Shown: positions 47,069-56,009 of the stretch, one piece after another
Layout: each line of letters begins with the position of its first letter
Position numbering within the stretch: position 1 is the stretch's first letter
NCBI RefSeq assembly: GCF_007991515.1
Contig: NZ_BJYM01000013.1
Coordinates: forward strand, 65,169 to 129,168
Reading direction: 5' to 3'
From: Oceanobacillus sojae
Lineage (GTDB): Bacteria; Bacillota; Bacilli; Bacillales; Amphibacillaceae
Length of the DNA: 64,000 nt
Notes under the pieces: generated by a model
The model's database searches: none
Told to the model about the DNA's origin: nothing
The model's input: only the letters and a program-made list of their open reading frames with translations
Program-made: the position numbers and the translations under genes

Positions 47069-47096
47069 TTGGCGGCTGGGATCATTCTATTATAAT
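47069..47096 (+). promoter_or_regulatory. Second promoter-like sequence after the terminators
   Basis: TTGGCG (47069-47074), 16 bp, then TATAAT (47091-47096). If active, it would drive the permease gene independently of the riboswitch. Confidence 0.4.
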
Positions 47097-47158
47097 TACT
47101 GATAAAACCAACCTCTATTTAATTAATGCAGATATGCGGGTGCAAATGGAGGAAATGC

Positions 47159-48229
47159 ATGGATATTTTAAAGGATATTCTGGCAGCATTAAGCGGTGTG
47201 CTGAATGGACTGCCTCAAGGCCTGTTAGCATTAGCATTCGGCTTTGCTTCAGTCCCTACTGCTTTAGCATTTATTGTCGGAGCTGTGGGAAATGCCTTTA
47301 CTGGAACAGTAGCAGTCATTTCATTTCAAGCAGAGTCTATTACTGTTGCCGGTACGTTAGGGAAAAATATGAAGGAAAGGCTGTCTATGCTTTTCTTTGG
47401 AGCCTGTTTCATGGTGATCATTGGTGCCTTCGGTTTACTGGAGCGCATCGTGGAATGGATTGGCCCCGTTGTTACAACAGGTATGATGGCAGGAGTTGGT
47501 CTGATGCTGACAAAGGTAGCCTGGGATATGGCTAAGAAAGATAGACTGGCTGGAATTATCTCCTTTGCCAGTGCACTGGTTACTTATATTGCGACGCAGG
47601 ATCTCGTTTATACCATCGCCGTTTCAGTGATTCTTTCCAGCTTGATTTACTATTTTGTTCACAAAAATGATACTGCCGGCGCAGCTCAATCTCTTCCTAA
47701 AGAGAAGATAGCACTCCAGCCCTTTGTTTTTAATCCAGCTGTTATCCGTGGAGCTCTGGCATTGGCCTGTTTAAACATTGGTGCTAATATCGCCTTTGGT
47801 AATATTAATAGTGCGATTGCTGAAAAAAGCTTAAATCTTGATGTTCTTACTGTCATCAGCGGTGTTGCTTCTATGGTCTCTGCTCTATTCGGCGGCGGTC
47901 CTGTTGAAGTTGTTATTTCTGCCACAGCCAGCGCTCCTCATGCCGTCTGGTCAGGCGTCTTAATGATGGTTATCATGGCAATTATTCTTCTTTTTGGCAT
48001 CCTGCCGAAAATAGGGAAATACATACCGACCGCATCGATTGCAGGCTTCTTGTTTGTTCTGGGAGCAATCGTTACATTACCGGGTAATGCAATCGAATCT
48101 TTAACAGCAGATGGTTCTGGCGGCATCGTCGGAGCAACTACGATTGTGGTAACATCCATCACCGATCCTTTTGTCGGTATGGTCGCAGGTGTCGTCATGC
48201 AGTTCTTAATTAATTTATTCGGATTCTAA
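47159..48229 (+). CDS. NCS2-type purine/xanthine permease
   Basis: A 356-residue protein with ten or more hydrophobic segments and repeated Gly/Ala-rich stretches such as NIGANIAFGNIN and SALFGGGPVEVVIS, placing it near the nucleobase:cation symporter-2 family, although it is shorter than the usual ~430 residues. GGAGG at 47149 sets the ATG at 47159. It is the first gene after the guanine riboswitch and 18 bp before a phosphoribosyltransferase gene; guanine, hypoxanthine or xanthine is the expected substrate. Confidence 0.8.
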   Translation: MDILKDILAALSGVLNGLPQGLLALAFGFASVPTALAFIVGAVGNAFTGTVAVISFQAESITVAGTLGKNMKERLSMLFFGACFMVIIGAFGLLERIVEWIGPVVTTGMMAGVGLMLTKVAWDMAKKDRLAGIISFASALVTYIATQDLVYTIAVSVILSSLIYYFVHKNDTAGAAQSLPKEKIALQPFVFNPAVIRGALALACLNIGANIAFGNINSAIAEKSLNLDVLTVISGVASMVSALFGGGPVEVVISATASAPHAVWSGVLMMVIMAIILLFGILPKIGKYIPTASIAGFLFVLGAIVTLPGNAIESLTADGSGGIVGATTIVVTSITDPFVGMVAGVVMQFLINLFGF

Positions 48230-48247
48230 TAAAACGAGGTGGACAGA

Positions 48248-48781
48248 ATGAAAACATTTGAGATTGATATAAAAGGCTTGAAAAGAGTATTGCCAATAGT
48301 TGCTGTAGCAGAGGATTTAAAGATTGCCAGTTTTGATATTCTGGGAGATACGGAATTAGTCACTTATCTTGCTCCATTATTAGCAGAAAAGCTGCCGGAA
48401 ATTGACTATATCGTAACAGCTGAAGCAAAAGGTATCCCGTTAATTCATGAAATTTCAAAAGTGTTAAAAATGGATAAATACATTGTTGCGAGAAAAAGCA
48501 TTAAACCTTATATGCAGAACCCGCTGATTAAAAAGGTAACCTCCATTACAACACAAAAGGAACAGACCTTGTGTCTTGATGGAAAAGATGCTGATTTACT
48601 TCATGGAAAAAGAGTTGCCATTATCGATGATGTAATCAGTACAGGTGAATCTGTACGTGCTCTGGAGGAGCTTTTGGAAGGAGCAGGTGCAAATGTTACA
48701 GCAAAAGCTGCTCTTTTAGCAGAGGGCAGTGCTGCCGAAAGGAAAGATATTATCTTTTTAGAGGAATTGCCTTTATTTTAG
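48248..48781 (+). CDS. Purine phosphoribosyltransferase
   Basis: The 177-residue protein has the PRPP-binding motif VAIIDDVISTGES (~127-139) and the type I PRT fold, with AEAKGIPL as the base/pyrophosphate loop. It resembles adenine/xanthine PRTs and would convert the imported base to its nucleotide. The CGAGGTGG ribosome site favours the ATG at 48248 over the in-frame GTG at 48239. Downstream is a strong hairpin terminator. Confidence 0.85.
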   Translation: MKTFEIDIKGLKRVLPIVAVAEDLKIASFDILGDTELVTYLAPLLAEKLPEIDYIVTAEAKGIPLIHEISKVLKMDKYIVARKSIKPYMQNPLIKKVTSITTQKEQTLCLDGKDADLLHGKRVAIIDDVISTGESVRALEELLEGAGANVTAKAALLAEGSAAERKDIIFLEELPLF

Positions 48782-48791
48782 GTAAGAATAT

Positions 48792-48842
48792 AAAAACATC
48801 CGAATCCTAAAACGAAATTTTGTTTTAGATCCGGATGTTTTT
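48792..48842. terminator. Bidirectional terminator
   Basis: AAAAACATCCG pairs with CGGATGTTTTT (48832-48842), with an inner CTAAAAC/GTTTTAG pairing. It separates the purine genes from the minus-strand sugar cluster. Confidence 0.85.
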
Positions 48843-48881
48843 GATTAGAATGATAAGCCTGAATTATTTGCCGGCTTGCCT

Positions 48882-49985
48882 TTAGATACCTTTCCCGCTC
48901 TTTAAAATATCCATTGGTAAAGTAGAAGGCGTCTCAAAATTCGATTTCATATTATAATATTTCTGATCCTTGCTGGAAGTATATAATCCCTGCATTGCTT
49001 CTAATACATGAAGGCCAAGTAAACCATCTGCCCGATGCTGCCTTTGCCTGAGGATAGCATCAGCCATGTCTAAAACTCCTATTCCCCTGCTATTTCCTCT
49101 GAAGCTATGTGTAAGCGGTACTTCTTCAAAATCTAATTGGCCCTGTTTTTTCACGTAAACTGAACCAGAAAAATTATTAGGATCCGGAACGATAAGACTG
49201 CCGGTGGTACCATGAATTTCAATATTAGAGCTTCTCGTTCCCCACACATCAAAACTCGTAATAAGTGTACCTATCGCTCCGTTTTGGAAATCCAATAAAC
49301 CTGCTACATGTGTCGGTACATCGACATCGATTTCTTCACCGTAGTTAATTTCTCCAGTAATTACCCGCTTAGGAGAGGATATCTTTGCCATACCTGCCAC
49401 ACTCTTTATCGGCCCTAACAAAGCAGCTAGTGCAGTTAAATAATAAGGTCCCATATCAAATAGCGGTCCCGCCCCTTGCTGATATAAAAATCCCGGGCTT
49501 GGATGAAAGCTTTCCGGTCCACGGTACATCATAAATGCAGTAGCAGCAAGGGGAGCGCCTATCCATCCGTCATCAATTAATTTACGTGCTGTTTGAATTC
49601 CGGCACCTAAAAAAGTATCTGGAGCTACCCCAACTAACAGATTCTTTTCTTTTGCCAAACGCATAATCTCTTCGCCATCTTTTAATTCTGTTGCTAAAGG
49701 TTTTTCACTATAGCTATGCTTGCCAGCATCAAGTGTTTTAAGATGAATTTCCGCATGTGAATTCGGATTGGTCAAATTAACTACTAATTCAATATCCGGA
49801 TTAGCTAAGAGCTCTTCAACCGTACAAGCTGCCGGTATACTAAATTCCTGTGCTTTCTCCTCAGCTCTGGAAATATCTAAATCAGCACAAGCTAATACCT
49901 CTATGTTATAAAACGCTTTCAAATTCTCAAAATAAATAGAACTAATATTTCCACAACCGATAATTCCCACATTTATTTTTTGCAT
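48882..49985 (-). CDS. Gfo/Idh/MocA oxidoreductase 1
   Basis: A 367-residue NAD(P)-dependent sugar dehydrogenase-like protein. The Rossmann motif is GIIGCGNIS (~7-15) and the catalytic Lys lies in SEKPLA (~95); the C-terminal half is a beta-sheet substrate domain. It is the last gene after a GPH symporter, in a cluster controlled by a LacI regulator. Such enzymes oxidise cyclic sugars or inositols, often to 3-keto derivatives. The substrate is not known. Confidence 0.85.
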   Translation of the reverse strand: MQKINVGIIGCGNISSIYFENLKAFYNIEVLACADLDISRAEEKAQEFSIPAACTVEELLANPDIELVVNLTNPNSHAEIHLKTLDAGKHSYSEKPLATELKDGEEIMRLAKEKNLLVGVAPDTFLGAGIQTARKLIDDGWIGAPLAATAFMMYRGPESFHPSPGFLYQQGAGPLFDMGPYYLTALAALLGPIKSVAGMAKISSPKRVITGEINYGEEIDVDVPTHVAGLLDFQNGAIGTLITSFDVWGTRSSNIEIHGTTGSLIVPDPNNFSGSVYVKKQGQLDFEEVPLTHSFRGNSRGIGVLDMADAILRQRQHRADGLLGLHVLEAMQGLYTSSKDQKYYNMKSNFETPSTLPMDILKSGKGI

Positions 49986-50048
49986 ATTTAAGATCCTTTC
50001 TTTCTACTTTTAAAAAGCCTATTTTAAACTCTTCATAATCTAATTATT

Positions 50049-51431
50049 TTAGTCCCTGTTCCTTAAATCAGCAACAATAGAAGCGTGAAATTTATCCAAT
50101 TTGTAAAAAAAGAGAGCTATAATTTGAGCAATAGTCAGGACAATCAAACCAGCATACATAATAACTCTTATCATATCCTGAGCAGAAGCAGTAATAGCGT
50201 CAGGGTTATATCCTGCCCACGCCAGAGCATATGCCACTGCAGCCGATCCAATGGCAATACCAAATTTAGTGGCAAAACTATAAGCAGAGTACAGTAATCC
50301 ATCTGTTCTTTGCCCATATTTCCACTCCTGATAGTCGATAGAATCTGCTAATAAAGCAAAGTTTGCAGCACCATTAACACCAATAAAAGTAAATGCGATG
50401 AAAAAGACTGTTGTAAAAACAGTAAATGATCCATTTTCCAATAAGAGCATGGCAATAAATAACGGAACACAAAGTGTCAGTAAAATAATACTCCCATTTC
50501 TATTGCCCAATCGTTTAAGAATAAAAGGGGCAATGGCTCCTCCTACAAAATTCGCGACATTTGCCAGAGTTAAATATAGCGGAACCATTTGCGGCTGTTC
50601 TAATACATAAGTTACATAGTATATTAACACCCCAAAGAATAGACCGATACGCAGAAAATAAATCAAAGAATTGACTGCCACCATCAACCAGGGTTGATTT
50701 TTAAACATGTTGACCGCAGCTTTTCTAAACACTATCGGATTATTTTTATCAACAGGTTCCGTAAAACGTTCCTTGCAAAACTTAAAAGTAAACATAAATA
50801 AAACAACGCCAACTACTGAATAAAGAGCCATCGTAATAGGGAACCCCAGCTGCTGGTTACCATTTCCCAATAAATCAACCAGCGGAAGTGTAAGAGCAGA
50901 GACCGCAATTGATCCGGCAGCGAGTCCCATCATTCGAAAACTGCCTAATTTGGACTTCTCAATGGAATCCCTGGTCATAAGAGGCAATAATGCTCCATAA
51001 GGCAAATTGATCCCTGTATAAATCATACCTAATAGAAAATAAGTAACATACGCATAAATTATTTTTCCTGTATTTGAAAAATCAGGAGTTATAAATGTCA
51101 GAACACTCAAAATCGCGAACGGAACTGCTAAGTATAATATATAGGGCCTGGCTTTTCCATGTTTTGAATTTGTTTTATCTACAATAATACCCATAATAGG
51201 GTCATTCACAGCATCCCAAATTCTTGTAATTAGAAAAAGCGTCCCAACCACTGCAGCTGATATCCCAAAAACGTCTGTATAAAAGAAGAGCAGATAACTT
51301 GTTGTCATTCCCCAAACAAAATTTGAAGCTAAATCGCCAAAACCATAACTGACTTTTTCCAGCATTCCTAATTTTTCCGGTTTTCCTTTTTTTATTTCCG
51401 GCACTGCAGGACTAACATTTAATTCTGCCAA
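50049..51431 (-). CDS. GPH family sugar:cation symporter
   Basis: A 460-residue MFS-type transporter with about 12 membrane segments. The RIWDAVNDPIMGIIVDKT segment (~68-85) and Lys-His-Gly-Lys-Ala-Arg (~90) are the hallmark of the glycoside-pentoside-hexuronide symporter family. It would import a glycoside or sugar for the neighbouring oxidoreductases and epimerase. It is separated from the upstream oxidoreductase by a 347-bp gap with a MITE-like element, so its promoter may be its own. Confidence 0.88.
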   Translation of the reverse strand: MAELNVSPAVPEIKKGKPEKLGMLEKVSYGFGDLASNFVWGMTTSYLLFFYTDVFGISAAVVGTLFLITRIWDAVNDPIMGIIVDKTNSKHGKARPYILYLAVPFAILSVLTFITPDFSNTGKIIYAYVTYFLLGMIYTGINLPYGALLPLMTRDSIEKSKLGSFRMMGLAAGSIAVSALTLPLVDLLGNGNQQLGFPITMALYSVVGVVLFMFTFKFCKERFTEPVDKNNPIVFRKAAVNMFKNQPWLMVAVNSLIYFLRIGLFFGVLIYYVTYVLEQPQMVPLYLTLANVANFVGGAIAPFILKRLGNRNGSIILLTLCVPLFIAMLLLENGSFTVFTTVFFIAFTFIGVNGAANFALLADSIDYQEWKYGQRTDGLLYSAYSFATKFGIAIGSAAVAYALAWAGYNPDAITASAQDMIRVIMYAGLIVLTIAQIIALFFYKLDKFHASIVADLRNRD

Positions 51432-51512
51432 TACGTCTCTCCACCTCTCCTAAAATTATTTTTCCATCTGAAATTTATCTGCTTAAGAACAAGTTTTTCA
51501 TATAAAATGCGT

Positions 51513-51656
51513 GTTTAAAAAGTAGTCAAATTAGAAGCAAGAAGATCCAGGCGACGTGACTTTTCCGAACGGAGCGTATGCTTTTAAATACGTGAGTAAC
51601 GGAAAAGTCACGTCAACGCAGAGATTCGCCGCTTATCATTTGGGAACTTTTTGAAC
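51513..51656. mobile_element. MITE-like palindromic element
   Basis: The ends GTTTAAAAAGT and, inverted, AACTTTTTGAAC (with CAAATTAGAAGC/GCTTATCATTTG inside) form imperfect ~26-bp terminal repeats. ACGTGACTTTTCCG (51554-51567) and CGGAAAAGTCACGT (51600-51613) form a perfect 14-bp inner inverted repeat. There is no coding capacity. A decayed relative is at 23938-23985. Confidence 0.7.
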
Positions 51657-51670
51657 ATCCTCATAAAGAT

Positions 51671-51707
51671 AGCCCGAGTAACGATTAAATGAACCTTTTC
51701 TCGGGCT
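51671..51707 (-). terminator. Weak hairpin after oxidoreductase 2
   Basis: AGCCCGAG pairs with CTCGGGCT (51700-51707) across a 21-base loop. The T run is weak on the minus strand. Confidence 0.45.
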
Positions 51708-51778
51708 GCCCTCTGCTTCGTTTCTTCTTTTTCTACATACAGTTATCACAATACATTCTTGGGTACAATAAATAATGT

Positions 51779-52885
51779 TTAATTTAATTCAACAACTTGT
51801 CCAGTCTCTGCAGACTTATAAATTGCTTCTAAAATTTGTGTAACAACGAAAGCTTCTTCTGGTTTTACCAAAGGCTCCGTATCATTTAAAATACTATCAA
51901 TCCATTGGGTTGCTTCTGCATCTCTCTGCTCAAGAGTCTCCCCTGAAAAACCGTATATTCCTCCAGCTCCCGACGGCGTTGTCTCCACTAATTGATTATG
52001 AGCAACATGATTAAATACAACGTAACCTTTATCTAAAAATGCTTCACCAAACATTTCTGCACCGCCTTTTGTACCACAAAGGGTTACTTGCGCTTCTTTT
52101 GTATTTACCATATTGAGAGCCCATGCAGATTCCAGAAAGATTGTTGCACCATTTTCCATTTTTATAAAACCAAAAGCCGAATCTTCAGTCTCAAATGACT
52201 CTGGGTCCCAATGACCAAACATGTTTCCTTCAGGTCTATCTTTTAGTTTCTGATAAGTCGAACCAAATACACTTTTAGGCTTATAATTGTTCATACACCA
52301 TAGTGCTAGATCTAATGCATGTGTTCCAATATCGATCAGCGGCCCTCCTCCCTGTTTTTCCTTATCAGGGAAAACGCCCCATGTCGGTACACCTCTTCTT
52401 CTTACCGCATGTGCTTTTGTTAAATATATATCACCCAGTTCATCATTCTTACACGCCTCATGCAGCATAATGGAGTCCTGACGGAAACGATTTTGATAAC
52501 CTATGGTTAGTTTTTTACCTGTCCGCCGTGCCGTTTCCAGCATTTGTTCCGCTTCTTTAGAATTAATAGCCATGGGTTTTTCGCACATAACATGCTTTCC
52601 GGCTTCCAATGAATAAATTGTAATTTCTGCATGAGATATATTAGGTGTACACACATGAACTACATCAATATCTATTTCTTCCAGCATGTTCTTGTAATCT
52701 GTGTATGCTTCTGCTTCACTACTTCCATATTCCTTTAATGCTTGTTCAGCTCTTTCTTTTATGACATCACAAAAACCAACCAGTTCTGTTTTATCCGTAA
52801 GCTTTACAAGAGCAGGAAGATGCTTCTGCAGAGCGATACCTCCACATCCAATAATGGCTATTTTCAACTTATTATCTATATTCAA
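51779..52885 (-). CDS. Gfo/Idh/MocA oxidoreductase 2
   Basis: A 368-residue member with Rossmann motif IIGCGGIA (~11-18) and catalytic Lys in CEKPMA (~100). The start is TTG with GGAGG nine bases upstream. It follows the TIM-barrel epimerase gene by 21 bp and is part of the LacI-controlled operon. Together with oxidoreductase 1 it suggests a two-dehydrogenase route for an unusual sugar or glycoside (oxidation, then reduction or isomerisation). Confidence 0.85.
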   Translation of the reverse strand: MNIDNKLKIAIIGCGGIALQKHLPALVKLTDKTELVGFCDVIKERAEQALKEYGSSEAEAYTDYKNMLEEIDIDVVHVCTPNISHAEITIYSLEAGKHVMCEKPMAINSKEAEQMLETARRTGKKLTIGYQNRFRQDSIMLHEACKNDELGDIYLTKAHAVRRRGVPTWGVFPDKEKQGGGPLIDIGTHALDLALWCMNNYKPKSVFGSTYQKLKDRPEGNMFGHWDPESFETEDSAFGFIKMENGATIFLESAWALNMVNTKEAQVTLCGTKGGAEMFGEAFLDKGYVVFNHVAHNQLVETTPSGAGGIYGFSGETLEQRDAEATQWIDSILNDTEPLVKPEEAFVVTQILEAIYKSAETGQVVELN

Positions 52886-52906
52886 ATGTATCAGCCTCCA
52901 AAATAA

Positions 52907-53752
52907 CTATTCATTTAGCATGTTTTTTAAATTTTTGTAACTGATTTCAATACTCTCTAGTTGATTTCTAGTTGTTAAATCCTGTTCTACTAAGATATAT
53001 TCTGCACTTCCAATATCCTCCGCCGTTTTAATAATTTCTGGAATTTCCATCATTCCATCTCCAATTTCTGTGAAATACTCTGGCTGGGAGAATGGAATGA
53101 AAGCCTCAAAATCAATGACCGCATTCTCATCTATGCTTTCAAAAGCGTTCACCGGATTCGTTGATGACGGCATATCCTTCTGATGAATAATTTTACATCT
53201 CTCTTTTACTTTTTTAAGATAGTCTACAGGGTCTACGCCGCCCCTTAATGTCCAATAAGTATCAAATTCCAGTTTAACCAGCTCAGGATCGGTGTTTTTC
53301 AGTATAATATCAAGAACGTATTCTCCATCGAATTTTTGAAACTCTTGAAAATGGTTATGGTAATAAAAGTCAAGACCCTTCTCCTTACACTTTTGTCCAT
53401 ATTTGTTTAGTGTTTTACTGAACTCTAAAACCTCTTGTTTATTACTGAAAAATGCAATTGAACAGCCTATGCCTCCACTTCCCAGCTCTAAATTATAAGT
53501 TATTGCCTCTTCTATAATTTCATCAGTAAGAGGTGATACATGCATAGAAATCGCCTTAAGTCCCAGCTCTTCTAATCTATTTTTTAAATCTTTCGCTTCC
53601 AGGCCTTCTATCTTCATCTCTTTATCAGCATCATGGATAAAAAATTCTAAATTCCGATAGCCAATATCAGCAATCTTTTTTAATGTAGAGAAATAATCCT
53701 TTGCCAACTCATCACGTACTGAAAACAACTGCAATCCCATAGATAATGTCAT
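52907..53752 (-). CDS. Sugar phosphate isomerase/epimerase (xylose isomerase-like TIM barrel)
   Basis: A 281-residue AP endonuclease/xylose-isomerase-like TIM barrel. Metal-binding acidic and His residues are in KLEFDTYW (~157), IIHQKDM (~187) and LVEQDL near the end. The in-frame ATG at 53809 is rejected because AAGGGG suits the ATG at 53752. It is the first gene downstream of LacI, and two copies of the LacI-type operator lie upstream. Precise substrate unknown; relatives act on inositol intermediates or ketoses. Confidence 0.82.
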   Translation of the reverse strand: MTLSMGLQLFSVRDELAKDYFSTLKKIADIGYRNLEFFIHDADKEMKIEGLEAKDLKNRLEELGLKAISMHVSPLTDEIIEEAITYNLELGSGGIGCSIAFFSNKQEVLEFSKTLNKYGQKCKEKGLDFYYHNHFQEFQKFDGEYVLDIILKNTDPELVKLEFDTYWTLRGGVDPVDYLKKVKERCKIIHQKDMPSSTNPVNAFESIDENAVIDFEAFIPFSQPEYFTEIGDGMMEIPEIIKTAEDIGSAEYILVEQDLTTRNQLESIEISYKNLKNMLNE

Positions 53753-53772
53753 ATGCATCCCCTTTTCCTTTT

Positions 53773-53786
53773 TGTAATCGATTACA
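53773..53786. promoter_or_regulatory. LacI operator copy 1
   Basis: TGTAATCGATTACA is a perfect 14-bp palindrome with a central CG, typical of LacI-family operators. It lies 21-34 bp upstream of the epimerase start. Confidence 0.8.
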
Positions 53787-53894
53787 TTTTTATTTTTAAT
53801 TAATCGCAACCATCCAGGATATACTGTCTTTTTTCAAAGATTGATATTAGTATTCTTAAATATTGAAGATAGTTTACACTCAAATTTCAGCAAA

Positions 53895-53908
53895 TGTAAT
53901 CGATTACT
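53895..53908. promoter_or_regulatory. LacI operator copy 2
   Basis: TGTAATCGATTACT shares 13 of 14 bases with copy 1 and lies 122 bp from it, between the epimerase and lacI genes. Confidence 0.75.
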
Positions 53909-54003
53909 TAAAAGTCTATAGCTCCTCAAAAATAATGTCAAGCGAAAATTCAAATTTATCAGTTTTTTCATTATTTACCAATATTTATTATTAATAAATC
54001 CCT

Positions 54004-54987
54004 TCAGGTGGTCTCACGAATTATTAAATGGTGGTCCAAAACTAGGCTTTCTACTTCTTCTCCTCTAATCTTACTCATAAGCATCTGAACTGAAATACTG
54101 CCCATATCATACATTGGTTGTGCTACCGTAGTTAAGGGAGGATATACTACATTCGAAAATTCAATATTATCAAAGCCAAACAAAGCCATTTCTTCCGGTA
54201 CCCTTAACTGATTAATATGTAACTCTTTCAACGCTCCTACTGCTAATACGTCTGAAACAGCAAAAACAGCAGTTGGCCGATCGGCCTGGTTCAACAGGAC
54301 TCTCATTGCCTGCTGTCCCGACTCAAAATTTAGATGCTTTGTATTATAAATCCAATCATCTTTAATTTCCAAGTCAAATTCCTTTAGCGCTTTTTCATAT
54401 CCTCTGTATCGTTCTGATGCATAAAGAAATTTTTTATCAAAATTGATAAGCCCTATTTTTTTATGTCCCAGCTTGATTAAATGCTTAACAGCTTGATATG
54501 CTGCCCGCTCACTGTCAATCGTTACATAAGACAGGGTATTATCTTTAGCATATTCACTACACTGCACAATTGGATATTTAGTGGAAAGCTCAATTAATCT
54601 CTCCTTATTCACTGTAGGATCCATTGAAATTATGCCGTCAGCCAGTTTATTTTTAATCATATTAAAGAATATAACTTCTCTAGCAGGATCTGAGTCTGTT
54701 TCACACAAAAGAATATTATATCCAGATTCGATTGCTTTATTTTGAATACCATTTATTATTTGCGCGTAAAACGGGTTGGAAATACTGGGTAAAAGCACCA
54801 AGAAAAGCCTGGTTTGAGATGTTCTTAAGCTTCTTCCCAAAACACTGGGTTCATAATTTAACTCTCTGATTGCATTTTGAACTTTAAACTGCGTATGTTT
54901 TCTAACTTTATCCGGGGTATTAATCACACGTGAAACTGTAGCAACAGAAACACCTGCATATTTGGCAACCTCCTGTATAGTAGCCAT
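54004..54987 (-). CDS. LacI family regulator
   Basis: A 327-residue protein with the LacI helix-turn-helix ATIQEVAKYAGVSVATVSRVI at the N-terminus and a periplasmic-binding-protein-like sensor domain. GGAGGAG places the start at 54987, five codons after an in-frame ATG. One copy of the shared operator stands in front of its own gene and two before the epimerase gene, so it likely autoregulates and controls the sugar cluster. Confidence 0.9.
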   Translation of the reverse strand: MATIQEVAKYAGVSVATVSRVINTPDKVRKHTQFKVQNAIRELNYEPSVLGRSLRTSQTRLFLVLLPSISNPFYAQIINGIQNKAIESGYNILLCETDSDPAREVIFFNMIKNKLADGIISMDPTVNKERLIELSTKYPIVQCSEYAKDNTLSYVTIDSERAAYQAVKHLIKLGHKKIGLINFDKKFLYASERYRGYEKALKEFDLEIKDDWIYNTKHLNFESGQQAMRVLLNQADRPTAVFAVSDVLAVGALKELHINQLRVPEEMALFGFDNIEFSNVVYPPLTTVAQPMYDMGSISVQMLMSKIRGEEVESLVLDHHLIIRETT

Positions 54988-55009
54988 TAGTATCTCCTCC
55001 ATTCTTAAA

Positions 55010-55023
55010 AGTAATCGATTACA
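55010..55023. promoter_or_regulatory. LacI operator copy 3 (autoregulatory)
   Basis: AGTAATCGATTACA shares 13 of 14 bases with copy 1 and lies 23-36 bp upstream of the lacI start. Confidence 0.75.
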
Positions 55024-55200
55024 TAATATTTTTCATCTGCCATTGAAATTTTTGAATATAGTTGATTTTTCTTATCTTTATTATCATACAATCAATTTTA
55101 TATAATTGAAAGAGCATCTGTTCAATATAGCCTGAGACATTAAACATTTTTCATTTTAGTTTTTTGTTGTACATATAAAGAACTTGGATAATCCCTCAAG

Positions 55201-55287
55201 TATGAAAAAAGTACCTCCTTCCATAGATAGATTTATCCTGTCGGCAGAGGTACTTCTTCATTTGTATATTGATTCGTTGAAAAATCT
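55201..55287 (-). repeat. Hairpin repeat copy A, terminator after CidB
   Basis: AAGTACCTC (55209-55217) pairs with GAGGTACTT (55247-55255); on the minus strand a T run follows. The whole ~85-bp stretch, including the loop, resembles 63714-63796. Confidence 0.65.
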
Positions 55288-55334
55288 CAGAACATAATAG
55301 CTTTAAATGTATGAAAATGACAATATTTTTTACT

Positions 55335-56009
55335 CTAAATAAAGGTAGTTAACAATGTCCCCCAAACCAGTGTAATCAGGGCTGCAAAAATCATGGCTAA
55401 TGAAGAAAAAACAGATTCCTGTTTTCCATATTCCAATGCTTTACTCGTACCAACACCATGTGCCCCCATTCCTAAAGCCAGCCCCTTCGCAATCGGTGTC
55501 TTGATGGATAGCCACTTCAGCACTTTAGGTCCAATAATCCCTCCTGCTATCCCAGTTATAATAACAAAAACTGTTGTCAATGCCGGCAGCCCTCCAATTT
55601 CTTTAGATACCTCCATTGCAATAGGGGTTGTAATTGATCTCGGAAGAATAGATACAATAAAATCATCACTCAAATGAATTAACTTTGATAACAAAAAAGT
55701 CGAAATCATAGCCACAAGCGTACCAACCGTAATGCTGACAGCAATTGTTCCGATATATTTTTTTATAATAGCTAAATTCTTATAAATTGGAACGGCAAAT
55801 GCAACTGTAGCTGGTGCCAGCATATGCGACAATAATTTCGAGCCCTGCAAATATTGATTGGCAGACACATGTGTGATAGTAATTAACACAATCAATAGGA
55901 TTGGCGCCAGCAGCAATGGATGAAAGGCAGCTATGATTATTTTTTTATAAATCTTTTTGGAAAGTAAATAAATCAAATACGTTACAATAGTAAATACCAC
56001 AATGATCAA
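55335..56009 (-). CDS. CidB/LrgB family membrane protein
   Basis: A 224-residue protein with six or seven membrane segments. The conserved LPRSITTPIAMEVSKEIGG and GLALGMGAHGVGTSKA stretches mark the LrgB/CidB family. These work with holin-like LrgA/CidA partners; some Bacillus pairs transport pyruvate, others affect cell lysis. It overlaps the CidA-like gene by 4 bp. Confidence 0.9.
   Translation of the reverse strand: MIIVVFTIVTYLIYLLSKKIYKKIIIAAFHPLLLAPILLIVLITITHVSANQYLQGSKLLSHMLAPATVAFAVPIYKNLAIIKKYIGTIAVSITVGTLVAMISTFLLSKLIHLSDDFIVSILPRSITTPIAMEVSKEIGGLPALTTVFVIITGIAGGIIGPKVLKWLSIKTPIAKGLALGMGAHGVGTSKALEYGKQESVFSSLAMIFAALITLVWGTLLTTFI

Noticed and set aside
49908..49921. cre-like sequence (TGAAAGCGTTTTAT on the minus strand) inside oxidoreductase 1
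   Set aside because: Two mismatches and inside a coding region with no promoter; treated as chance.
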